Of a stretch of 17,005 nt of DNA, positions 1 to 6,996 are shown in pieces. This stretch comes from Caulobacteraceae bacterium (GTDB lineage: Bacteria > Pseudomonadota > Alphaproteobacteria > Caulobacterales > Caulobacteraceae). Numbering within the stretch: the first letter of the stretch is position 1; every line of letters begins with the position of its first letter. Under the pieces are notes generated by a model that was not told the DNA's origin, made no database searches, and worked only from the letters and a program-made list of their open reading frames with translations. Location of the stretch: positions 1 through 17,005 of the forward strand of contig CANMXH010000026.1 in the NCBI GenBank assembly GCA_947501315.1, in the 5' to 3' direction. The translations under genes were made by a program, and so were the position numbers.

Positions 1-2
1 GC

Positions 3-422
3 TTACGCTTCCTCGTCGCCCTCGATTGCATAGACCGGACCCGAGTCCAGGCCCTTGGCGGCGGTGTCACGATCGACGAACTCGATCACGGCCATGGCGG
101 CGTTGTCGCCGTGACGGTAGCCGGCCTTCATGATGCGGATGTAGCCGCCGTTGCGGTCGGCGTAGCGCGGGCCGATCGTCTCGAACAGCTTGCCCACCTG
201 CGGCACGTCACGGACCTGGCTGATGGCCTGACGGCGTGCATGCAGGTCGCCCTTCTTGGCGAGCGTGACCAGCTTCTCGACGAAGGGACGCAGTTCCTTC
301 GCCTTGGGAAGCGTGGTCGTGATCTGCTCATGCTTGATCAGCGACGCAGCCATGTTGGCGAACATGGCGGTCCGGTGTGCGCTCGTACGACCGAGCTTGC
401 GATAGGCGGCGCCGTGGCGCAT
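3..422 (-). CDS. rplQ: 50S ribosomal protein L17
   Basis: L17 is a large-subunit protein on the solvent side near the polypeptide exit. The product is 139 residues, begins MRHGAAYRKLGRTSAHR and carries the typical L17 core (HEQITTTLPKAKELRP, then NGGYIRIMKAGYRHGDNA). It has a short acidic C-terminus (EGDEEA), as is common in alphaproteobacteria. The ATG at 420-422 has AGGAG about 8 nt upstream, and the TAA is at 3-5, so the gene is complete although it ends 2 bp from the window edge. It is the last gene of the alpha-operon part, 114 bp after rpoA. Any terminator lies outside the window. Confidence 0.98.
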   Translation of the reverse strand: MRHGAAYRKLGRTSAHRTAMFANMAASLIKHEQITTTLPKAKELRPFVEKLVTLAKKGDLHARRQAISQVRDVPQVGKLFETIGPRYADRNGGYIRIMKAGYRHGDNAAMAVIEFVDRDTAAKGLDSGPVYAIEGDEEA

Positions 423-492
423 CGGGGTCTCTCCTACTCACCCTGGTTTCCGGCGGACCGGACCTGGGGTTCTCACATTCTAACCGCTCCGC

Positions 493-518
493 GATCACCC
501 GGGAAATCCGGGGTGATC
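493..518 (-). other. Hairpin in the rpoA-rplQ gap
   Basis: An inverted repeat reads GATCACCC / GGGTGATC (8 bp), with a C-C mismatch and two further G-C pairs closing an ATTT loop. It lies in the 114-bp gap between rpoA and rplQ. The strand continues GCGGAGCGG with no T-run, so it does not look like a simple intrinsic terminator. An RNA processing or stability element is possible. No function is shown by the sequence. Confidence 0.5.
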
Positions 519-536
519 AAGGGCGGAGGGTTGAAA

Positions 537-1556
537 CTAGATCTGGTCGTCAAACTTCTTGGCAAGATCTTCGATATTCTCGGGCGGCCAGTTCGGCACA
601 TCCATGCCGAGCGAGAGGCCCATCGTCGCGAGAACTTCCTTGATCTCGTTCAGCGACTTGCGGCCGAAGTTCGGGGTGCGAAGCATCTCGCCCTCGGTCT
701 TCTGGATCAGGTCGCCGATGTAGACGATGTTGTCGTTCTTCAGGCAGTTGGCCGAACGCACCGACAGCTCCAGCTCGTCCACCTTCTTCAGCAGCGCCGG
801 GTTGAAGGGCAGGTCCGGCTTGCCGTCGACGGCTTCCACGGCCTTCTTGGGCTCGTCGAAGGTGATGAAGATTTGCAGCTGGTCCTGGAGGATGCGCGAG
901 GCATAGGCCACGGCGTCCACCGGCGAGACCGCGCCGTTCGTCTCGACCTCGAGGATCAGCTTGTCATAGTCCAGCGACTGGCCCTGACGGGTCGGCTCGA
1001 CGCGATAGGCTACGCGCTTGACCGGCGAATACAGAGCGTCGACGGCGATCAGACCGATCGGGGCGTCTTCCGGACGGTTCAGCTCGGAGGCGACATAGCC
1101 CTTGCCGTTCTGGACGGTCAGTTCCATGCGCACCGAGGCACCCTCGTCCAGCGTGCAGATCACGTGGTCAGGGTTCAGCACCTCGATGTCCGAAGGGACG
1201 TCGATCTGGCCGGCGGTTACGGCACCGGGGCCCGTGGCGCGCAGGGTCATGCGCTTGGGGCCTTCAGCGTGCATGCGCAGCGCCAGTTGCTTGATGTTCA
1301 GCACGATGTCGACGACGTCTTCCCGCACGCCTTCCAGCGACGAGAATTCGTGAACGACGCCGTCGATCTGGATCGCGGTCACGGCCGCGCCTTGCAGCGA
1401 CGACAGGAGAACGCGGCGCAGGGCATTGCCGAGCGTCACGCCGAAGCCGCGTTCCAGGGGCTCGGCGACCAGGCGCGACTTGCGCTGCGGGTCGGAGCTC
1501 GCCTCGATCTGCGGCTTCTCGGGACGGATCAGCTCTTGCCAGTTACGTTCGATCAT
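537..1556 (-). CDS. rpoA: DNA-directed RNA polymerase subunit alpha
   Basis: The alpha subunit nucleates RNA polymerase assembly and contacts UP elements and activators. The product is 339 residues, the usual length. The N-terminal dimerisation domain (about 1-235) contains GFGVTLGNALRRVLLSS, and a linker leads to the C-terminal domain (about 255-325). The C-terminal DNA-contact residues align with E. coli at an offset of 2: Arg267 and Asn270 in VRSANC, and Lys300, Ser301 and Glu304 in GRKSLNE. The ATG at 1554-1556 has GAGGG about 6 nt upstream. Gaps of 90 bp to rpsK and 114 bp to rplQ are wide for this cluster, so separate processing of rpoA mRNA is possible. Confidence 0.99.
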   Translation of the reverse strand: MIERNWQELIRPEKPQIEASSDPQRKSRLVAEPLERGFGVTLGNALRRVLLSSLQGAAVTAIQIDGVVHEFSSLEGVREDVVDIVLNIKQLALRMHAEGPKRMTLRATGPGAVTAGQIDVPSDIEVLNPDHVICTLDEGASVRMELTVQNGKGYVASELNRPEDAPIGLIAVDALYSPVKRVAYRVEPTRQGQSLDYDKLILEVETNGAVSPVDAVAYASRILQDQLQIFITFDEPKKAVEAVDGKPDLPFNPALLKKVDELELSVRSANCLKNDNIVYIGDLIQKTEGEMLRTPNFGRKSLNEIKEVLATMGLSLGMDVPNWPPENIEDLAKKFDDQI

Positions 1557-1646
1557 GTGTGTCCCTCGAAAACGGAGCGCCGGTCCCTCGCTCCTCGTCA
1601 GGGGCGGCAGGACACGGGCGGAGTTAGATAGTCGGTCGAAGCAGGC

Positions 1647-2036
1647 TTAGACGCGGCGGCGCTTGGGCGGACGGCAACCGTTGTGCGGCATCGGCGTGAC
1701 GTCGCGGATGGTGGTGATGGTCAGGCCGACGGCCTGCAGGGCGCGCAGGGCCGACTCACGCCCGGAGCCGGGACCCGAGACGTTGACTTCCAGCGTCTTG
1801 ACGCCGTGTTCCTGGGCCTTCTTGCCCGCGTCCTCGGCAGCCATCTGGGCGGCGTATGGGGTCGACTTGCGCGAACCCTTGAAGCCCATGTGTCCGGCAG
1901 ACGACCACGAGATCGCGTTGCCCTGGGCATCGGTGATCGTGATCATGGTGTTGTTGAAGGACGCATTCACGTGGGCGACGCCCGAGGTGATGTTCTTGCG
2001 CTCGCGCTTCTTTACGCGACCCGGTTCCTTGGCCAT
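1647..2036 (-). CDS. rpsK: 30S ribosomal protein S11
   Basis: S11 sits on the 30S platform beside the E-site mRNA path. The product is 129 residues, the standard length. The body motifs HVNASFNNTMITITD and GPGSGRESALRALQ and the C-terminus PHNGCRPPKRRRV are those of the family. The ATG at 2034-2036 is 9 bp after the rpsM stop. There is no clear Shine-Dalgarno sequence beyond the AAGAAG run that ends rpsM, so translation is probably coupled to rpsM. The gene is followed by a 90-bp gap before rpoA that contains only a weak 6-bp inverted repeat. Confidence 0.98.
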   Translation of the reverse strand: MAKEPGRVKKRERKNITSGVAHVNASFNNTMITITDAQGNAISWSSAGHMGFKGSRKSTPYAAQMAAEDAGKKAQEHGVKTLEVNVSGPGSGRESALRALQAVGLTITTIRDVTPMPHNGCRPPKRRRV

Positions 2037-2045
2037 GTGTCTGTC

Positions 2046-2414
2046 TTACTTCTTCTTGCCGGCGATCGGCTTGGCGGGACCCTTGCGGGTGCGGGCGTTG
2101 GTATGGGTGCGCTGGCCGCGGACCGGCAGGCCCTTGCGGTGACGCAGGCCGCGATAGCAGGCCAGGTCCATGAGACGCTTGATGTTCATGGACGTCTCGC
2201 GGCGGAGGTCGCCCTCGACGGTGTGATCGCGGTCGATCGTCTCGCGGATCTGCAGCACTTCAGCGTCGGTAAGCTGGTTCACCCGGCGGGCGGACTCAAT
2301 GCCCACCTTGGCGGTGATTTCCTTGGCGGCGTGGGCGCCGATGCCATGGATGTACTGCAGCGCGATCTCTACGCGCTTGTTGGTCGGGATGTTGACACCA
2401 GCGATACGGGCCAC
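2046..2414 (-). CDS. rpsM: 30S ribosomal protein S13 (GTG start)
   Basis: S13 is in the 30S head, pairs with S19 and bridges to L5 in the large subunit. The product is 122 residues from a GTG at 2412-2414, beginning (V)ARIAGVNIPTNKRVEIALQY and ending THTNARTRKGPAKPIAGKKK. I chose the GTG because the family begins exactly there and GGAGA sits about 6 nt upstream. An upstream ATG at 2460-2462 would add 16 residues foreign to the family and would start inside the leader hairpin. The gene is the first of the alpha-operon segment and has its own predicted promoter and leader. Confidence 0.96.
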   Translation of the reverse strand: MARIAGVNIPTNKRVEIALQYIHGIGAHAAKEITAKVGIESARRVNQLTDAEVLQIRETIDRDHTVEGDLRRETSMNIKRLMDLACYRGLRHRKGLPVRGQRTHTNARTRKGPAKPIAGKKK

Positions 2415-2450
2415 GAAGCTCTCCAGATACGCGTTGACGGACGCAACAAA

Positions 2451-2475
2451 CGCTCCGGTCAACAGACCAGGAGCG
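2451..2475 (-). terminator. Attenuator-like hairpin in the rpsM leader
   Basis: On the minus strand, CGCTCC-T-GGTC pairs with GACC-GGAGCG around a TGTT loop. This gives 10 base pairs with one bulged T, followed directly by TTTGTTG. It looks like an intrinsic terminator, but it lies between the predicted rpsM promoter (2500-2527) and the rpsM start. An attenuator, or a partial stop for read-through from upstream, is therefore more likely than a complete terminator. E. coli controls its alpha operon through S4 binding to a leader pseudoknot. I see no evidence for or against S4 binding here. Confidence 0.55.
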
Positions 2476-2499
2476 CCGACGTCCTTCGCGGAAGCGGGC

Positions 2500-2527
2500 C
2501 TTATACAGGGGATTCATGGCTCGTCAA
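2500..2527 (-). promoter_or_regulatory. Predicted internal promoter for rpsM-rpsK-rpoA-rplQ
   Basis: The -35 box TTGACG is at 2527-2522 and the -10 box TATAAG is at 2505-2500, separated by 16 bp. Each is 5 of 6 to the sigma-70 consensus, making this the strongest promoter match noticed in the window. A GAATC (GANTC) site at 2515-2511 lies inside the spacer, 6 bp from the -35 box. The predicted start near 2493 gives a leader of about 80 nt. Another GANTC site is at 2550-2554, just upstream of the -35 box. Confidence 0.65.
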
Positions 2528-2552
2528 CGGGTTACCCCCCGCAGCCCCGGAC

Positions 2553-3281
2553 TCAGCGCCTGTCGCGGCCGCCCATACTGACGAAGGTGGTGACCCGCTG
2601 GCCCTCGATCGGCCGACCGGCAGCGGTCATGGGCGGGCGAAAGCGGAAGAAGGCGGTGGCTCTCAGCGCCTGCTCGCCGAACCCGAAGCCACGAGGACTT
2701 TCCTCGACAATCTGGCAGTCGTCGAGACGCTGGTCTGTGCGAATGACACAATTGACCACGACCCGCCCCGCCGGACGGCGCATGCCCCGGACCGGCGGCG
2801 GGGCGACCGACTCGATCTCGGCCGAGGTGGCCGGGCGCAGGATCATGGGTCCGATACCGCCGGATCCGGGGCCGTTGCCGTCGCCCGTGCCGGTTCCGAC
2901 CCCCGCACCCCCCTGCCCCATCCCCGGGATCGGGCCGGCGACCGTGGCCAGGCCGATGACAGGGGCCGGTTCGGGTGCCTGCACCGGCGGGGCAGGCAGC
3001 TCGCGCGGCTTGTCCGCCGGCCTTGGCGTCACATGGATGCGCGACGGAGCCGCCGGAGCGCCGCCGCCCGGGGTCCGCGCCGGCCTGGCGGGCGGTTGAG
3101 GCAGCGGGGGCGGCGGGCGGAACAGGAAGACGCTGATCGGGGGAGCCGGTTCCGGCAGCGTCGCCGGAGCATCAGTGCGAACCATGATGCTGAACACGCC
3201 CAGATGCGCCAGGGTGACGCCCACGACAAAACCCAGCTTGCGTAGCCGGTCCTTGCTCAACATCGGGGGTTCAGAAATCAC
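2553..3281 (-). CDS. TonB-family energy transducer-like protein
   Basis: TonB-type proteins carry proton-motive energy from the inner membrane to outer-membrane transporters. From a GTG at 3279-3281 the product is 242 residues. It has a short cytoplasmic start, one membrane helix at about 16-34, a Pro-rich stretch at about 43-108, a Gly-rich linker at about 119-145 and a TonB C-terminal-like domain at about 160-238. That domain has Cys178 and Cys189 (VVVNCVI, DDCQIVEE) and the ALRATAFFRFRPP motif. The GTG has AGGA about 8 nt upstream. An ATG at 3261-3263 is an alternative start with a poor ribosome site. No exbB or exbD is nearby. The gene sits 58 bp after adk and 138 bp before rpsM, inside a cluster that normally lacks it. 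The partner receptor cannot be told from the sequence. Confidence 0.85.
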   Translation of the reverse strand: MISEPPMLSKDRLRKLGFVVGVTLAHLGVFSIMVRTDAPATLPEPAPPISVFLFRPPPPLPQPPARPARTPGGGAPAAPSRIHVTPRPADKPRELPAPPVQAPEPAPVIGLATVAGPIPGMGQGGAGVGTGTGDGNGPGSGGIGPMILRPATSAEIESVAPPPVRGMRRPAGRVVVNCVIRTDQRLDDCQIVEESPRGFGFGEQALRATAFFRFRPPMTAAGRPIEGQRVTTFVSMGGRDRR

Positions 3282-3339
3282 GGGCCCATCCTGACACGCC
3301 CGACTGAACGCGCGGGACGCCGGATCGGTCCGGTCTGGT

Positions 3340-3912
3340 TCAGACGGCGCGACGGTCCAGCACGGCGTCGATGCCGGCGGCAACGGTGGCGATAGGTCCC
3401 ATACCGTCGATTTCGCTCAGCAAACCCTTGTCCCCGTAATAGGGCAGCAGCGGCGCGGTGTTGCGGTTGTAGGCGTCCAGACGGACCTTGAAACTGTCCG
3501 GATTGTCGTCCGGTCGGCCCTGGTCGGCGAAACGGACGGCGACGCGGTCCAGGAGGGCGGTATCATCGACCTTCAGCCGGATGACGTGGTTGATGCGCTT
3601 GCCCATCTTGGCCAGCATGAAGTCCAGTGCCCTGGCCTGGGCCACCGTTCGTGGAAAGCCGTCAAAGATTGCGCCGCCGGCGTCCTCTGCCTCTTTGAGG
3701 CGGGCTTCAATCAGGGCGATGACGATGTCGTCGGAGACCAGATCACCGCGCGACATGATGGCCTGGCATTGGCGCCCCAGTTCAGAACCGGAAGCGATCG
3801 CCTCACGCAGCATGTCCCCGGTCGACAGCTGAACCATGCCACGCGACTCGACCAGCCGCTTGGCCTGGGTGCCCTTGCCCGCCGCAGGCGGTCCGAAGAG
3901 GATCAGGTTCAT
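3340..3912 (-). CDS. adk: Adenylate kinase, short-LID type
   Basis: The enzyme catalyses ATP + AMP = 2 ADP in the cytoplasm. The product is 190 residues. The P-loop GPPAAGKGT is at 7-15, the AMP-site motif DGFPRT at 84-89, and the end of the LID region RPDDNPDSFKVRLDAY at about 133-148. The long zinc-type LID insert with Cys residues is absent, so this is the compact form common in alphaproteobacteria. The ATG at 3910-3912 has GGGAGG just upstream and lies 21 bp after the secY stop, so it is co-transcribed with secY, as is common in this cluster. Confidence 0.98.
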   Translation of the reverse strand: MNLILFGPPAAGKGTQAKRLVESRGMVQLSTGDMLREAIASGSELGRQCQAIMSRGDLVSDDIVIALIEARLKEAEDAGGAIFDGFPRTVAQARALDFMLAKMGKRINHVIRLKVDDTALLDRVAVRFADQGRPDDNPDSFKVRLDAYNRNTAPLLPYYGDKGLLSEIDGMGPIATVAAGIDAVLDRRAV

Positions 3913-3933
3913 CGTGTCCCTCCCCGACCCGCT

Positions 3934-5325
3934 CTATCGCCGGGCGGGGGCGGTGACGCCCTTGCCGGGTGTCCGGCCCCGACCACGCAATTTGGCCTTC
4001 TTGATCAAGCCTTCATACTGGTGGGCCAGCAGCTGGGACTGGATCTGGGCGACGGTGTCCATGGTCACCGAAACCACGATCAGGATCGAGGTGCCCCCGA
4101 TGACCGCCGCGCCCATGCCGGAGTTGGCCATCATCAGCTCGGGCAACAGGCAGACCGCCGTGATGTAGGCCGCCCCGATCACGGTCAGGCGCGTGAGGAC
4201 ATAGTCCAGATACTCGGCCGTCCGCTTGCCCGGACGAATGCCCGGCAGAAAGCCGCCGTATTTGCGCAGGTTCTCGGCCGTGTCCTCCGGATTGAAGGTG
4301 ATCGAGGTGTAGAAGAAGCAGAAGAAGATGATCAGCGCGCCATACAGCACCATGAACACGGGCTGGCCGTGTTGCATCTGGGCGGTGACCAGCGGCAGCC
4401 AGCCCATCCAGGCGGGCAGATCGGCATTGGCGGTCATCTGGGCGACCGTGGTCGGCAGCATCAGCAGCGATGAGGCAAAGATCGGCGGGATGACGCCGGC
4501 TGTGTTGACCTTCAGCGGCAGGAACGAGCGTTCACCGCCGGCCATCCGGTTGCCTTCCTGGCGCTTGGGATACTGGATCAGCAGGCGGCGCTGGGCCCGC
4601 TCCATGAAGACGATGAAGACCACCACGGCGATCGACATGGCCGCGAAGAACAGCAGGGTGAAGGCCGAGATCTGACCCTGCTGGGCGAGGCCGAACATGC
4701 GGGCCACAGTCCCCGGCAGGACCGCCACGATCCCGGCGAAGATGATCAGCGAGATGCCGTTGCCGACGCCGCGCGCCGTCACCTGCTCGCCGAGCCACAT
4801 CAGGAACATGGTGCCACCGGTCAGAACGGTGACGGTCGAGACGATGAAGAACAGGCCGGGCTCGTCGATCAGATTGGGCTGGGCATTCAGGCCAAAGGCA
4901 ATGCCGGTCGACTGGAACAGGGCCAGCACCACGGTCAGATAACGGGTGTACTGGTTCAGCTGCTTGCGGCCGCTCTCGCCGCCTTCCTTCTTCAGCTTCT
5001 CCCAGGGCGGATACACGGCCCCCATCAGCTGGACGATGATCGATGCCGAAATATAGGGCATCACATTCAGGGCGAAGACCGCGAACCGCTCAACGGCACC
5101 GCCGGAGAACATGTTGACCATGTCCAGCACGCCGCGCTGGCTGTCCGGGTTCTGGAAGAAGGCCAGGAAGGCTTCGGAATTGATCCCGGGAACCGGCACA
5201 TAGGTGCCGATGCGATAGATCAGAAGCGCCATGATCGTGAACAGCAGACGTTTGTGCAGCTCGGTCGCCTTGGCGAACGAGCCCATGTTCATGTTTGCTG
5301 CGAGTTGTTCGGCGGCCGAAGCCAT
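3934..5325 (-). CDS. secY: Preprotein translocase subunit SecY
   Basis: SecY is the channel of the Sec translocon in the inner membrane and works with SecE, SecG and SecA. The product is 463 residues with about ten membrane helices. Hallmarks are YVPVPGIN after the first helix, NMFSGGAVERFAVFALNVMPYISASI around the plug and helix 2 (quoted in pieces: NMFSGGAVERF, then NVMPYISAS), GVGNGISLIIFAG, and the C-terminal EGLIKKAKLRG. The tail GRTPGKGVTAPARR is short and basic. The ATG at 5323-5325 is preceded by GGGGTGACGAGAC, a modest ribosome site. The 104-bp gap before secY holds a perfect hairpin and one GANTC site. Confidence 0.98.
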   Translation of the reverse strand: MASAAEQLAANMNMGSFAKATELHKRLLFTIMALLIYRIGTYVPVPGINSEAFLAFFQNPDSQRGVLDMVNMFSGGAVERFAVFALNVMPYISASIIVQLMGAVYPPWEKLKKEGGESGRKQLNQYTRYLTVVLALFQSTGIAFGLNAQPNLIDEPGLFFIVSTVTVLTGGTMFLMWLGEQVTARGVGNGISLIIFAGIVAVLPGTVARMFGLAQQGQISAFTLLFFAAMSIAVVVFIVFMERAQRRLLIQYPKRQEGNRMAGGERSFLPLKVNTAGVIPPIFASSLLMLPTTVAQMTANADLPAWMGWLPLVTAQMQHGQPVFMVLYGALIIFFCFFYTSITFNPEDTAENLRKYGGFLPGIRPGKRTAEYLDYVLTRLTVIGAAYITAVCLLPELMMANSGMGAAVIGGTSILIVVSVTMDTVAQIQSQLLAHQYEGLIKKAKLRGRGRTPGKGVTAPARR

Positions 5326-5394
5326 GTCTCGTCACCCCGACTTGTCAGAACGCGGCACATCGGACGTGAATCCGGGGCCTGCGTCCAGATAGGC

Positions 5395-5425
5395 GAAGGG
5401 CACCCGCTTAGCGAGGGTGCCCTTC
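5395..5425 (-). other. Perfect 11-bp hairpin between rplO and secY
   Basis: GAAGGGCACCC at 5395-5405 is matched exactly by GGGTGCCCTTC at 5415-5425, around a 9-nt loop. It lies 4 nt after the rplO stop codon. On the minus strand the next bases are GCCTATCTGG, with no T-run, so simple intrinsic termination is unlikely and secY would otherwise lose its promoter. A partial pause or terminator, an RNA 3' end protector or a processing site would all fit. Confidence 0.6.
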
Positions 5426-5429
5426 AAGC

Positions 5430-6023
5430 TTATTTCCTGGCGGCCGTCCGTGTGGTGCGGGCCGAGATCTTGTTGGCGTCGCCGCGCGGGGCCTTGGCCG
5501 GCGGGGCCTTGCCCTTGGCAGCGTTGCGCTTCTCGATGCGCGCAGCGGCCTTGGCTTCAGCGGCAATGCGCTCCTGGACGATCGTGCCGCCGGCGGCCTC
5601 GATCGCCTTGACGGCGCCGGCCGAGGCCGACCAGACGACCAGATTAAGCCTGGCCTTGATCTCACCGGTGCCGAGGATGCGAACGCCGTCCTTGACGCGA
5701 CGGATCACACCGGCGGCAACCAGGGCGTCGCCCTTGATCTCGCCCTTGATGTCGATCTTGCCGGCGTCGATGGCGTCCTGCAGACGCCACAGGTTCACTT
5801 CGGCCAGCTTCAGGGCATTGGCGTTGTTGAAGCCGCGCTTGGGCATCCGCATGTAGAGCGGCATCTGGCCGCCCTCGAAGCCACCGATGGCGACGCCCGA
5901 ACGGGACTTCTGACCCTTGACGCCGCGACCGGCGGTCTTGCCCTTGCCCGAGCCCGGGCCGCGGCCGACGCGCATGCGCTTCTTGTGGGCGCCTTCGTTG
6001 TCGCGAATTTCGTTCAGTTTCAT
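5430..6023 (-). CDS. rplO: 50S ribosomal protein L15, extended tail
   Basis: L15 is a late-assembly core protein of the 50S subunit that spans several 23S domains. The product is 197 residues, longer than the usual 145-160. The core (about 1-150) has the Gly-rich N-terminal arm (GRGPGSGKGKTAGRG, GQKSRSG, GGFEGGQMPLY) and the globular C-part ending in IEAAGGTIVQE. Residues about 151-197 are a Lys/Arg/Ala/Pro tail of low complexity. The ATG at 6021-6023 has AGGA about 8-9 nt upstream. It is separated from rpmD by a 143-bp gap with a large palindrome. Confidence 0.97.
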   Translation of the reverse strand: MKLNEIRDNEGAHKKRMRVGRGPGSGKGKTAGRGVKGQKSRSGVAIGGFEGGQMPLYMRMPKRGFNNANALKLAEVNLWRLQDAIDAGKIDIKGEIKGDALVAAGVIRRVKDGVRILGTGEIKARLNLVVWSASAGAVKAIEAAGGTIVQERIAAEAKAAARIEKRNAAKGKAPPAKAPRGDANKISARTTRTAARK

Positions 6024-6084
6024 GTGCCTGATCCTTTCGGGTTCTAGCGCCCGCTTTGGCGGCGGACTCGGCTGTTTCTCAAAA

Positions 6085-6160
6085 GGGTCGAGGGTCGAGG
6101 GCCGAGGGTCGAAAGCAGGATCACGTGACCTCGCCCCTCGACCCCCGACCCTCGACCCTC
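6085..6160. repeat. Large imperfect palindrome of TCGAGGG units
   Basis: The left arm (6085-6112) consists of GGGTCGA-type heptads. The right arm (about 6132-6160) is their inverse complement with 25 of 28 positions matching. The 18-nt centre holds a second small palindrome, TCACGTGA at 6121-6128. The right arm ends only 6 bp after the rpmD stop codon. It could form a strong hairpin in RNA or a cruciform in DNA. It may be a dispersed intergenic palindromic element, but no second copy was seen in the window and its identity is unknown. Confidence 0.75.
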
Positions 6161-6166
6161 AGAACC

Positions 6167-6364
6167 CTACTTCTCGACGATCTCGGTCAGGTGCGCGACC
6201 TTGGCAATCATGCCGCGGACCGAGGGGGTGTCTTCCAGAGTGGACTCGCGGCCCATGCGGTTGAGACCCAGGCCCATCAGGGTGGCGCGCTGGTCCGACT
6301 TGCGACGGATCGGGCTGCCGGTCTGACGAACGGTGACGGTGGCTTTGGATTCGGTCGTGGCCAT
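6167..6364 (-). CDS. rpmD: 50S ribosomal protein L30
   Basis: L30 is a small peripheral 50S protein. The product is 65 residues with the family pattern VTVRQTGSPIRRKSDQRATL, then GLGLNRMGRESTLEDTPSVRGMI (motif centred on LGLNRMG) and a C-terminal VAHLTEIVE. The ATG at 6362-6364 is 2 bp after the rpsE TGA, so translation is likely coupled. The TAG is at 6167-6169. The downstream gap to rplO is 143 bp. Confidence 0.97.
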   Translation of the reverse strand: MATTESKATVTVRQTGSPIRRKSDQRATLMGLGLNRMGRESTLEDTPSVRGMIAKVAHLTEIVEK

Positions 6365-6366
6365 GG

Positions 6367-6984
6367 TCAGGCTTCCTGGGCTTCAGGCGCGGCTTCCGCA
6401 GCCGAGGCACCGTCATTGCGACGACCCATCAGATCGGCGACCTTCTTGCCGCGCTTGGACGCGACCTGACGGGGCGACGACTGGACCTTGAGGGCCTCGA
6501 ACGTGGCGCGGATCATGTTGTAGGGGTTCGAGGAACCGGTCGACTTGCCCACGACGTCCTGGACGCCGAGGGTTTCGAGCACGGCACGCATCGGACCGCC
6601 GGCGATGACGCCGGTGCCGGGAGGGGCAGCGCGCATCATGATCTTGCCGGCGCCCCAACGGCCGTTGCCGTCGTGGTGCAGGGTGCGGTTCTCGCGAAGC
6701 GGAACGCGGATCATGGTCTTCTTGGCTTCCTCGGTCGCCTTGCGGATGGCTTCCGGCACTTCGCGCGCCTTGCCGTGGCCGAAACCGACGCGGCCCTTGC
6801 CGTCGCCGACGACCATCAGGGCAGCGAACGAGAACCGGCGTCCGCCCTTCACCGTGGCGGCCACGCGATTGATGTGCACCAGCTTTTCGACGATGTCCGA
6901 TTCCGGACCTTCGACAGGAGCGTTGCGGTTGTCACGACGATTGCGATCGTTGCCGCCGCCGCCACGTTGGGGTGTTTGCGCCAT
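6367..6984 (-). CDS. rpsE: 30S ribosomal protein S5
   Basis: S5 helps decoding accuracy and lines the mRNA entry pore. The product is 205 residues, against about 166 in E. coli. The N-terminal 25 residues are disordered and rich in Gly/Asn/Arg. The double-stranded-RNA-binding-like domain has the spectinomycin-region loop VKGGRRFSFAAL at about 46-56 and GDGKGRVGFGHGKAREVP at about 61-78. The C-domain has GVIAGGPMRAVLE and GSSNPYNMIRATFEAL. The end is an Ala/Glu-rich tail. It starts at 6982-6984, 12 bp after rplR, and ends 2 bp before rpmD. Confidence 0.98.
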   Translation of the reverse strand: MAQTPQRGGGGNDRNRRDNRNAPVEGPESDIVEKLVHINRVAATVKGGRRFSFAALMVVGDGKGRVGFGHGKAREVPEAIRKATEEAKKTMIRVPLRENRTLHHDGNGRWGAGKIMMRAAPPGTGVIAGGPMRAVLETLGVQDVVGKSTGSSNPYNMIRATFEALKVQSSPRQVASKRGKKVADLMGRRNDGASAAEAAPEAQEA

Positions 6985-6996
6985 CTGTCGCGTCCC

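Noticed and set aside
1574..1594. 6-bp inverted repeat (GGAGCG / CGCTCC) between rpsK and rpoA
   Set aside because: The stem is short with a 9-nt loop and no T-run, a level expected by chance in GC-rich DNA.
111..1631. Long open frame on the plus strand across rplQ and rpoA, and similar ones at 1683-3245, 6673-7962 and 10323-11852
   Set aside because: They are antisense to well-recognised genes, show no family motifs and have the Arg/Asp/His/Leu-rich composition expected when a high-GC gene is read backwards.
2415..2462. 16-residue N-terminal extension of S13 from an upstream ATG
   Set aside because: The added residues are not part of the family, the GTG at 2412-2414 has a good ribosome site, and the ATG lies within the leader hairpin.
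6030..6050. GCTAGAAC upstream of rplO, which fits a Caulobacter-type -10 box
   Set aside because: No matching TTGACG box lies at the right distance, and the predicted start would be only a few bases from the ribosome site.
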